Source of the DNA: Nocardioides sp. Root122
GTDB taxonomy: Bacteria > Actinomycetota > Actinomycetes > Propionibacteriales > Nocardioidaceae
Reading direction: 5' to 3'
NCBI RefSeq assembly: GCF_001425025.1
Contig: NZ_LMDE01000001.1
Location: forward strand, 737,033 to 801,032
DNA length: 64,000 nucleotides
How positions within the stretch are numbered: position 1 is the stretch's first letter; the number at the start of each line of letters is the position of its first letter. Of the stretch, positions 1 to 8,353 are shown piece after piece. The notes below the pieces were generated by a model. That model saw nothing but the letters and a program-made list of their open reading frames with translations, had not been told where the DNA came from and ran no database searches. The position numbers were made by a program, and so were the translations under genes.

Positions 1-1
1 C

Positions 2-1243
2 CAGAAGGAGATCGCTGAGTCGTTGGCCGCACGCCCGCGCAAGGCCAGCGTCAAGTTCTTCACCGGCAAGACGATCCAGACTCAAGATGGCGAGTCCGTG
101 GTCGAGGAGGCGTTGGCGCAGGCGCTGTACAAGTACCTGATCAAGAACGACTACCTCAACGACGACGACACCATCTCGGAAACGTACGTCGCCGCCAAGG
201 CAGATGGCACTCTGGCCGAACCGACCGCAGAGATCCTCAAGGCCGTGATCGACTTCGTTTGGCCCCTGGTGGACGCGCTCTACATCGACATCCCGGTCCC
301 CGCGAACGATCGCAAGCCCAAGAAGATCCCGCTCAACGAGGCGAACTTCAAGAAGAAGGAGTTCCAAGAACTCTGGAGTCGCATCAACCACAAGGCCGTC
401 TACCAGGTCGAGTTCGACTCCGATGAGCTCGTTGGCAAGTGCGTCACCGCTCTCGACACGCACCTCAACGTCGCAGCGATGCAGTACGTCATCCAAGCCG
501 GCAAGCAGCGTGAGTCGCTGGATGCCGACGACCTCGCGACAGGCGCGGGATTCGACGTCTCGACGACGAGCACCCAGACCGAGACGGTATCGGCTGGCTC
601 CCAGGTGAGGTACGACCTCCTCGGCGAGATCACCGAGAAGACACAGCTCACCCGGCGGACGACGGCGGCCATCCTCGGTCGGATCAATCCGAACACCTTC
701 GGAAAGTTCCGCCTCAACCCCGAGCAGTTCATCACGGAGGCCGCGCGGTTGATCAACGAGCAGAAGGCGACCGTCATCGTCGAGCACCTGACGTACGACG
801 CGCTCGAGGACAGGTTTGACTCCGCGATCTTCACTGAGAACCAGAGCGCACAGGACTTCTCGAAGGCGGGGGAGAAGCTCAAGAAGCACGTGTACGACTT
901 CGTCGTCACGGACTCGAAGGTCGAGCGGGAGTTCGTCACCGAGCTGGACACAAGCACCGAGGTTGCCGTTTACGCCAAGCTGCCACGAGGGTTCTTCATC
1001 CCGACGCCGGTCGGTGACTACAACCCAGACTGGGCAATCGCGTTCACCGAAGGCTCCGTGAAGCACGTCTACTTCGTCGCCGAGACCAAGGGCTCTCTCT
1101 CGACACTCCAGCTGAAGGGCATGGAGGAGGCGAAGATCGAATGCGCACGAAAGTTCTTCGCCTCGCTTTCTGATGGAGGTGCAGGAAACGTGCGCTACGA
1201 CGTAGTCACCGACTACTCCGAACTGATGAGTCTGGTGAAGTAG
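2..1243 (+). CDS. res: Type III restriction endonuclease Res subunit, C-terminal part
   Basis: The reading frame is open to the left window edge, so this is the 3' part of a longer gene; a TTG at 23 is only an internal codon. The visible 413 residues match the end of type III Res proteins, which translocate or signal along DNA and cut it together with a Mod methyltransferase. The PD-(D/E)XK nuclease site is clear near the end: NPDWAIAF, then FVAETKGS, giving the D...E-x-K triad. The helicase motor and any mod gene would lie outside the window. It stops 13 nt before the next gene on the same strand, so it heads the visible part of an operon of NTPases. Family call is strong; function in defence is inferred from family and neighbours. 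Confidence 0.9.
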   Translation, partial: QKEIAESLAARPRKASVKFFTGKTIQTQDGESVVEEALAQALYKYLIKNDYLNDDDTISETYVAAKADGTLAEPTAEILKAVIDFVWPLVDALYIDIPVPANDRKPKKIPLNEANFKKKEFQELWSRINHKAVYQVEFDSDELVGKCVTALDTHLNVAAMQYVIQAGKQRESLDADDLATGAGFDVSTTSTQTETVSAGSQVRYDLLGEITEKTQLTRRTTAAILGRINPNTFGKFRLNPEQFITEAARLINEQKATVIVEHLTYDALEDRFDSAIFTENQSAQDFSKAGEKLKKHVYDFVVTDSKVEREFVTELDTSTEVAVYAKLPRGFFIPTPVGDYNPDWAIAFTEGSVKHVYFVAETKGSLSTLQLKGMEEAKIECARKFFASLSDGGAGNVRYDVVTDYSELMSLVK

Positions 1244-1256
1244 CCGAGGAGGCGAC

Positions 1257-4200
1257 ATGACCCTTGTCAAACACATCTCGATGCGAGTGCCGTGGCGTGA
1301 CCAGCCGTGGGACGACAAGGTGTGTCGCGCTCCCCTGGACAACAGCTCGTGTCTGCTGCTCAAGAACATCGGTGACAAGCGCGACGACCCCTGGGAGCTG
1401 GAGGTTGCCGGAACATCCATCGCCGACCTGCACTCGCCGGAGCGCTTGCCGTGTCTCAGCGAGCGGGGCAGTTTCATGTCTTCACACGGTTACACGGTGA
1501 CCAAGGAACACCCGTACCGCGTCAACCGAGCCCTCAAGGGGCACTTGCATCCGACCACGGTGACGGTTCCGCCGTACGCCTTCGAGGGTGTGCCATTTCG
1601 CTGGCTCAGCAGGGAGACCGTCGACGAAGAACTGTGGCGGGAGGTGGATGACTACCGCCCGGAGCGCGAAGACCACGCTCACAGCGTGCTCAAGTTCACC
1701 CCGGGTTGGTTGATGGATGGGCACAATCAGCGAGCCCTGATCTCGAGGTTCTTCGCCGACGTCGTCCCGGATGCCAGTCTTGTGCTGGTCTACCTGAAGC
1801 ACTCCCCACTGCAGGAAGAGTCGACCCAGCGGCTGCTTGTTGGAGCTGCCCTCGTCACCTCTGTGACCGCCCCTGCGATGTGGAATCAGTCGGGCGACCA
1901 ACCGTTCGATTCGTCCATGTGGGAAACGCTCGTCGGCCACAGCCTGCGGCCGGACCAGAAGCAGGGCATCCTCCTTCCCTACCAAGAACTGGTTCCCCTG
2001 CTGGACAGCGGTGTGGACGTGAGCAGCGCGCTCGCGTGGGCCCCAGCGGACTCCACACATGAGTTCTCGTATGTCACGGAACACCTTTCGGACGACACAG
2101 CCATCGCGGCGCTGAAGGCAGTTCGGGCAGCCGCAGACGGGATGGAGAGCCTCGGAATCAGTGTTCCTCGATCCGCGCTGGCATGGGTTGACGAGCAGAT
2201 CGACAGGCTGTGGCAACTGCGAGGGCCGGCCCCCGGCCTTGCCGCCGTCCTTCGCTACCTCGGGGCGGAGTCAGCGCACCAGGTGATCAGACGATTGATG
2301 GAGGACGCAGATTGGCGGCAGGACCCTTGGTCAGTCGTCGAGCGGGCGCTTGATCCGGCTCAGGAGCTGGGCAAGGAACTAACGGCAGCTTTGCCTCCGT
2401 CTGTCGGGGGCACGTGGCGCGGACTTGAAGGTGATGAACGAGCGGCGCTGAGAGTGCTGTCAGCCATGGACGTTGATGCAGCACAGGTGTCCGACCTCAT
2501 GGATGGACGATCCACGGTAGGGGTGACGGCCGCGGAGCTCGTGGAGAACCCGTACTTCGCCTCAACATGCACCTATCGATCTCTCAATCCGATCGCGTTC
2601 GCCACCGTCGACCAGGCCTGCTTCCCCGCGACCAACGTCGATTGGGCGAACCTCATCGCTGACCTGACCGGGATGACTGATCCCGGGGACGATCGCCGCG
2701 TGGAAGCGCTCCTCGTCGAGGTTCTTGAGCGTCTCGCCGACGAAGGCGACACCATCGCGGGGCAGGACCAAGTCCTGTCCTTGGCCGCCGAAGTCACGGT
2801 GACAAGACCATGCCCCGTGTCCAAGGCCCTGCTCAAGTCACACCACCTCGACGCTGCAAGCCTCGTTGACTATCCGCGCTGGACGCCGCTGGTGGGCGCG
2901 GAGTTCGAGGGCGGGCTCCCGGCGTACAAGCTGGTGCACCTCCACGAGGTTGGCCTCGACATCTCCGACCACATGCGGGAGCGTCGCGCTGCGGGTCGAT
3001 TCGCAGTGACTTTCGATGCTCGTCAGCGGATCGACCACAAGTTCGGCAACCAGGACCCGAGTGATATCCAAGAGGAGTTGGCCCGGTCCGAGAAAGCAGT
3101 CGGCCTGGAGGAGTTGTTCGCCTCTCGACTCACAGTGCTGGTGGGTCCAGCGGGTACCGGAAAGACGTCGGTCCTCGAGGCCCTGGTTCAAGAGCCCAGC
3201 ATCCAGGCGGACGGTGTCCTGCTTCTCGCGCCAACCGGAAAAGCGCGTGTTCAACTGCAGTCCAAGGTCGGACATCCTGCCCGGACGCTGGCCAGCTTCC
3301 TCGTCAACAAGGGTGGTTATGACTCAGACACCGGGCGCTATGTCGCGGTAGACCCGGCCAAGAGGGAGCAGTTTGGACTCGTCGTCATCGATGAATCATC
3401 GATGCTCACCGAGGAGATGCTGGCTGCGACCCTCAGTGCACTCAAGGGCGTGAAGCGCCTCGTGCTTGTGGGGGACCACCGCCAGCTGCCTCCGATTGGG
3501 GCCGGGCGACCGTTCGTCGACATCGTCGAATGGCTCAAGCCCGAGACGTTCCCCGCTGACCACCGCGTCGCCCCAGGTTACGTCGAGCTCACAGTCTTTC
3601 GACGTCAGAAAGGCAAGGACGCCGAGCGTGACGATCTTGCGCTTGCACGCTGGTTCGGCGGGGGAGACCTGCCGCCAGCAGCGGATGCGATTTGGCAGAA
3701 GCTGCGCTTGGGCGAGAAGTCACCCACCCTGGAGTGCCGGCAGTGGGGTGACGAGGGAGTGGTCGGGACTCTGATCGACGCGATCGAATCGGAGTTCTTC
3801 CTGGTTGATCATCCTGAGCCAGAGAAGGCGTTCAAACTGACCTATGGTGGGCATCTGTCGCCGGACGGCAAGTGGGTCAATTGGAAGGTTGGTCCTGACC
3901 AGGGCGACATGCCCGGCGCCGGACAGAACTGCGAGGCCTGGCAGATCCTCTCCCCGACCCGATCTCGCGTCTTCGGCACGGTCGAGCTGAACCGCCTGAT
4001 CAAGCACCGCTATCGCGCAGGGGATCTCGCCTGGGCCCAACATCCGTGGGGGCACCGCCCACCCAAGCCGTTGGGTCCCGAGCAGATCGTTCTCGGGGAC
4101 AAGGTCATGCAGACCCGTAACGATGGTCGTGCCAAGGCCTACCCGGACGGAGCGGGTCTGAACTACGTCGCCAATGGAGAGATCGGCGTGGTGGTCGGGC

Positions 4201-5009
4201 GGGCCAGCAAGTCGCCGACCTTCGCGAACGTTGAGTTCTCCTCCCAGGTCGGCGCCACCTATGGCTATCGTCCATCGGCCACGGACGATCCCCCACTCGA
4301 GCTCGCCTGGGCTGTCACGGTGCACAAGTCGCAGGGGTCGGAGTTCGGTACGACGTTCTTGGTTCTACCGTCACGGGTCGCCGTCAGTCGCGAGCTGCTC
4401 TACACAGCCCTGACGCGGCAGACCGAGAAGGTCGTCATCCTCCACGAGGGGTCCATCGACGACATCTTCGCCCTGACCTCGCCGGCGCTCTCGGAGACCG
4501 CCCGGCGCATGACGGACCTGTTCAAGCCACCCTCCCCGCGAGACATCACCGTGGGGGACGGGCTCCGCAGGTTCGACAGCAACCTCATTCACGTTGCGCC
4601 TGGCAATGTGATGGTGCGCAGCAAGAACGAGGTCATCGTCGCCTCAATACTCGAGGACCTCGCACCCGATCGCTGGTCGTACGAGCAGCCGTTGACGATG
4701 GAAGGGGTCACCAAGTACCCCGACTTCACCATCGAAACCGCATCGGGTGACACCGTCATATGGGAGCACCTCGGCATGATGGGCAACCCCAAGTACGCCG
4801 CCGACTGGGCCGCCAAGAAAACTTGGTACCTCGCGCACGGCTTCCGTCCCTTCGACGAGCCTGACGCGGAAGGCGCCCAAGGCGTTCTGATGTGGAGTGA
4901 CGATCGCGGCGGAGTCGACCACCCCAGATGGGTGCAGATGGCCACCGAGGTACTCGGTGCGCCGGCGCCCCGCCGTGCGGCTAAGAAGGCACCGGGGCGC
5001 CCACGGTGA
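1257..5009 (+). CDS. RecD-like SF1 helicase with C-terminal nuclease-like domain
   Basis: A 1250-residue protein. About 600 N-terminal residues match nothing I recognise for certain; they begin with an RVPWRD motif followed by a C...SC pair. The motor follows: Walker A GPAGTGKT near residue 630, Walker B VVIDESS near 708, GDHRQLPPIG just after, and the UvrD_C_2-type VTVHKSQGSEFG near 1020-1030. This order is typical of RecD/TraA-like helicases. The last ~120 residues contain YPDFTI near 1154, WEHLG near 1168 and K-TWY downstream, the pattern of a RecB-like PD-(D/E)XK nuclease attached to SF1 helicases. The gene starts 13 nt after res and overlaps the next gene by 4 nt, so co-expression is likely. 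Probable role: DNA unwinding and degradation in a defence or repair module. Nuclease activity is inferred. Confidence 0.82.
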   Translation: MTLVKHISMRVPWRDQPWDDKVCRAPLDNSSCLLLKNIGDKRDDPWELEVAGTSIADLHSPERLPCLSERGSFMSSHGYTVTKEHPYRVNRALKGHLHPTTVTVPPYAFEGVPFRWLSRETVDEELWREVDDYRPEREDHAHSVLKFTPGWLMDGHNQRALISRFFADVVPDASLVLVYLKHSPLQEESTQRLLVGAALVTSVTAPAMWNQSGDQPFDSSMWETLVGHSLRPDQKQGILLPYQELVPLLDSGVDVSSALAWAPADSTHEFSYVTEHLSDDTAIAALKAVRAAADGMESLGISVPRSALAWVDEQIDRLWQLRGPAPGLAAVLRYLGAESAHQVIRRLMEDADWRQDPWSVVERALDPAQELGKELTAALPPSVGGTWRGLEGDERAALRVLSAMDVDAAQVSDLMDGRSTVGVTAAELVENPYFASTCTYRSLNPIAFATVDQACFPATNVDWANLIADLTGMTDPGDDRRVEALLVEVLERLADEGDTIAGQDQVLSLAAEVTVTRPCPVSKALLKSHHLDAASLVDYPRWTPLVGAEFEGGLPAYKLVHLHEVGLDISDHMRERRAAGRFAVTFDARQRIDHKFGNQDPSDIQEELARSEKAVGLEELFASRLTVLVGPAGTGKTSVLEALVQEPSIQADGVLLLAPTGKARVQLQSKVGHPARTLASFLVNKGGYDSDTGRYVAVDPAKREQFGLVVIDESSMLTEEMLAATLSALKGVKRLVLVGDHRQLPPIGAGRPFVDIVEWLKPETFPADHRVAPGYVELTVFRRQKGKDAERDDLALARWFGGGDLPPAADAIWQKLRLGEKSPTLECRQWGDEGVVGTLIDAIESEFFLVDHPEPEKAFKLTYGGHLSPDGKWVNWKVGPDQGDMPGAGQNCEAWQILSPTRSRVFGTVELNRLIKHRYRAGDLAWAQHPWGHRPPKPLGPEQIVLGDKVMQTRNDGRAKAYPDGAGLNYVANGEIGVVVGRASKSPTFANVEFSSQVGATYGYRPSATDDPPLELAWAVTVHKSQGSEFGTTFLVLPSRVAVSRELLYTALTRQTEKVVILHEGSIDDIFALTSPALSETARRMTDLFKPPSPRDITVGDGLRRFDSNLIHVAPGNVMVRSKNEVIVASILEDLAPDRWSYEQPLTMEGVTKYPDFTIETASGDTVIWEHLGMMGNPKYAADWAAKKTWYLAHGFRPFDEPDAEGAQGVLMWSDDRGGVDHPRWVQMATEVLGAPAPRRAAKKAPGRPR

Positions 5010-8000
5010 GTTCCGCCCCAGAACCGTCGACGATCACCTCGACCCACGGCTACCACCCGGTCACCACCGACCTAGAAGAGATCCTCCGAACCGGGCATTT
5101 CGTGCAACTCCTCGTTTTCGGACCAGGAGTTCCCGATGTGATCGACCTCGTGTCGGAAGCACGCATCGCTCCCGCTCCACCTGTGCAGCTTCCACAAGGC
5201 GTGTATTGGTTCTCGGGTGTAAACCCCACCGTCGCGCTGGCTGTGACCAGCGGGGTTTCGCCGGGCGCGAGCACAGCAGCAGAGCCCGACCGTATCCAGG
5301 AGGGCTCGTCGCTGGATAACGCGCTTGGATGGGTGGACTCCGCCTGGGACGACGCGGCGCCTGTTGACAGACCAGCCTTCTCCGTGGGCGAGGACGTTAT
5401 CGTCACCGCAGACGGAAAAGACGGAGTAGTCCGCCCCAATCGTCGTTATGTCGCCGGGGGTTGGTTGTACCAGGTGTTCTCCGGCGGGCAAGTTCTGCGA
5501 CGCTCCGAGGCAGACCTTCGACCTCGTCCGATGGTCGACGATGCCGCGGCGTGGGTAAGCGGCCCTCCCGTGTCGCCTGCACGATTTGCCGCGACCCTTA
5601 CGCGGGCCAAACTAGAGGGCAACTTCACGGACACCATGTTCTCGTTCAGGGCTACGAGAACGATTTTCCGGCCCTATCAGTTCAAACCTGTCCAGAAGTT
5701 GCTTGATACCGGCACCCTGCGCCTCCTCATCGCTGACGAGGTCGGCCTGGGCAAAACGATCGAAGCAGGTCTCGTCTGGACGGAGATGGAGGCCAGACGA
5801 CAAGCGGACCGGGTACTTGTGGTGTGTCCGAGCGCGCTGGTGCAGAAGTGGAAGCGCGAGATGGAGGAGCGATTCGGATTCCTTCTGGTCGAACTCGACA
5901 ATCCGGGACTCGCAGACCTGCTCGAGCGCTTGGAGACGGATCGCGTCCCGCGTCGTGTCGCATACGTCAGCAGCATTGAACGGCTCAGGGTTTGGGACGG
6001 CAATGAGCGCGCCAGTGAACTCGGACTGCAGTTCGACCTGTCAATCATTGACGAGGCTCACGCTTTCCGAAACTCTGACACGAAGAGCTACGAGCTTGGC
6101 GAGAACATCCAGGAGTGGACAGACGCTCTGGTCATGCTGTCGGCAACACCCGTGAACCTCAAGAATCGTGACCTCTTCAATCTCTTGTCGCTTCTTGTGC
6201 CCGGTGAGTTCGATGATGTTGAGTCGCTGGAAGCCCGCATCGCGCCGAATCGCGTTCTCAACAAGCTGACCAAGTCACTCACGGACCCGTCCGTCACGAA
6301 CGCCGACCGGCGCGCGTGGCTGAGGGAGTTGGAACAGGACGTTTTCGGTCGGATTCTCGCCTCAAGACCAGACTTCAAGGTCCTACAAAGCATCCTCGCG
6401 ATGGACACGTTGGATGTCGCTTCGGCCGTAGCGCTCAAGCGCCTGTGCGCGGAACTTCACGGTTTGTCAGCGCAAATCACGCGAACACGCAAGGTTGATG
6501 TTCAGGAGGAGAAGCCTCTGCGGGAGCCCCATCCCATCAAGGTCACCTTCGATGAGGCCGAAGCCAGCTTCTACGGGGCCTATTACGAGTGGTGCGTTGA
6601 TCGCGCTGATCTTGCAGGCTCAGCAATCAACTTCGCGATGCAGATGCCACTACGTCTGGCGGGCAGTTGCCTCCCAGAGGCTGCTAGATACGTGCTGGAG
6701 TGGGGTCGCTCGTCGGATCTTGAGATCGAGGACCCTGCTGATGCGCCAGCCATCAAGTCGTCCGAGCTCGCGCCGAGCGCTCGGTTGGTGAAGTTGGCCC
6801 GCGAATTGCGAACGGACTCGAAGTACGACCAGTTTGTGATGGCAGTCGGGGACCTTATCCGGCAGCGGAAGCAAGCCATCGTCTTCACGTTCTCCCGGCG
6901 GACGCTGCGCTATCTGGAGCATCGGCTGGGGCCCGATTTTCGTGTTGGCCTACTCCACGGCGGTGTGCCGAAACAACGGCGTGAACGAGTCATGGCTGAC
7001 TTCCGGGCCGGTCGCTTCGACCTCCTCCTCGCCAGTAAGGTTGCCAGCGAAGGTCTCGACTTTGAGTTTTGTTCGGCTGTGGTCAACTACGACCTCCCGT
7101 GGAACCCGATGGAAGTCGAGCAACGCATCGGTCGAATCGACCGGATCGGGCAGGTTGAGAAGAAGATCGGTGTTCTGAACTTTCACACCCCCGGCACGAT
7201 CGAATCCGACATCATCGAACGGGTAATGGATCGAATCCAAGTCTTTGAGCACTCAATCGGCGAGCTCGAACCCATCCTTGAGTCGGAGTGGAAGCACGTC
7301 GAAAAGTTGCTCTTCGACTTCACGCTTACGCTGGAACAACGCAGGCTGCGAGCAGACCAGATGATCCAGGCGCTCGAGATGCAGGCTCGGGATCGTGAAT
7401 TCGTTGAGTCGGCGGCCCCGATGCTCATCAGTAGCGATGGCGCCGAGATCGACGGGCTGGAACGAGACCTTCTTGCCAGTGGCCGCTACGTTGGCCAGGA
7501 AGAGTTGGGCCTGCTGGTGAAGGATTGGGCAGAGACCTTCGGCGGCAGTGTCGAGCGGGACAAGACCATCTTCCGAGTTCGCGGGAACGAAGAACTCGCA
7601 GATCATGTGCAGGCACTGGCCCGGACGGGTGAGAGGAGCGCTGTCGAAATCCAGGAGGTGGCATACCTCCTCCGTGATGGCCAGAACCTTGTTGTTTCAC
7701 TGGATCAGGAGCAGTCCCGGACTACCGACCTTCCTTTGCTTACTGCGACGCATCCACTCACGCGAGCGGCGGTGGCGACCCCGGGACATCGGCACGGTCG
7801 GTTCACGCGCCTGCGGATGTCCCCGACGGACGCAGGCGTGACGGCCGGCGTCTATTTTTCCCTTCTTGCCGTCCTTCACTGGGATGGCATCCGACCAATC
7901 CATGAGGTCTGGTCTTCGAGTATCGACCTCAGGACCCTGTCGGAGGTAGGTGATTCGCTTGGCTCGGCCATCATGAAGGAACTGGCCACGGCGTCTCATC

Positions 8001-8353
8001 GGGCCGGCCCTCTTCGAGATCACCCGAATCTCATTGAAGCCGTAGATCTTGCGACGATGAATCTGGAGGCAAGGGTGGCGATCAGACGCGGAGAGCTGGC
8101 ACAAGAGAACGATGCCTTCCTGGAAACTCGACGAGCTTCGTTCAGAGATGTTCACGAACGCCGGCTCAAGAGCATCGATGGTCGGATTCAGACATTGATT
8201 GATCGAGGCCGTTCTAAGATGCTGCCCGCGGCAGAGGGGAAGCGCCGTAAGGAACTTGCTCGATACGAGGGGCAACTGAGTGGTTTGGCAGCAAAGTCAG
8301 CGCCGTCTCTGACCACCAATGATCTCGCGGTGTGCGTTGTGGAGGTGTTCTGA
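5006..8353 (+). CDS. SNF2/RapA-type DEAD/DEAH helicase
   Basis: A 1115-residue SF2 ATPase. Motif I is DEVGLGKT near residue 241, the DEAH box is IIDEAHAFRN near 348, motif III is LSATPVN, and the C-terminal RecA lobe has LLHGGVPKQRRE near 650 and QRIGRIDRIGQ near 706-716. This combination is that of RapA and of the SNF2 helicases found in defence islands, such as DrmD of DISARM, although no DISARM partner genes (drmA, drmB, drmC) are visible. The start GTG overlaps the previous stop (GTGA), and the stop directly touches the next start. Roughly 200 residues precede the motor and about 350 follow it, with no recognised catalytic domain. It probably translocates on double-stranded DNA; a specific job is unknown. 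Confidence 0.85.
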   Translation: MSSAPEPSTITSTHGYHPVTTDLEEILRTGHFVQLLVFGPGVPDVIDLVSEARIAPAPPVQLPQGVYWFSGVNPTVALAVTSGVSPGASTAAEPDRIQEGSSLDNALGWVDSAWDDAAPVDRPAFSVGEDVIVTADGKDGVVRPNRRYVAGGWLYQVFSGGQVLRRSEADLRPRPMVDDAAAWVSGPPVSPARFAATLTRAKLEGNFTDTMFSFRATRTIFRPYQFKPVQKLLDTGTLRLLIADEVGLGKTIEAGLVWTEMEARRQADRVLVVCPSALVQKWKREMEERFGFLLVELDNPGLADLLERLETDRVPRRVAYVSSIERLRVWDGNERASELGLQFDLSIIDEAHAFRNSDTKSYELGENIQEWTDALVMLSATPVNLKNRDLFNLLSLLVPGEFDDVESLEARIAPNRVLNKLTKSLTDPSVTNADRRAWLRELEQDVFGRILASRPDFKVLQSILAMDTLDVASAVALKRLCAELHGLSAQITRTRKVDVQEEKPLREPHPIKVTFDEAEASFYGAYYEWCVDRADLAGSAINFAMQMPLRLAGSCLPEAARYVLEWGRSSDLEIEDPADAPAIKSSELAPSARLVKLARELRTDSKYDQFVMAVGDLIRQRKQAIVFTFSRRTLRYLEHRLGPDFRVGLLHGGVPKQRRERVMADFRAGRFDLLLASKVASEGLDFEFCSAVVNYDLPWNPMEVEQRIGRIDRIGQVEKKIGVLNFHTPGTIESDIIERVMDRIQVFEHSIGELEPILESEWKHVEKLLFDFTLTLEQRRLRADQMIQALEMQARDREFVESAAPMLISSDGAEIDGLERDLLASGRYVGQEELGLLVKDWAETFGGSVERDKTIFRVRGNEELADHVQALARTGERSAVEIQEVAYLLRDGQNLVVSLDQEQSRTTDLPLLTATHPLTRAAVATPGHRHGRFTRLRMSPTDAGVTAGVYFSLLAVLHWDGIRPIHEVWSSSIDLRTLSEVGDSLGSAIMKELATASHRAGPLRDHPNLIEAVDLATMNLEARVAIRRGELAQENDAFLETRRASFRDVHERRLKSIDGRIQTLIDRGRSKMLPAAEGKRRKELARYEGQLSGLAAKSAPSLTTNDLAVCVVEVF

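Noticed and set aside
5006..8353. DISARM system
   Set aside because: Only a DrmD-like SNF2 helicase is seen; drmA, drmB, drmC and a DISARM methyltransferase are not in the window.
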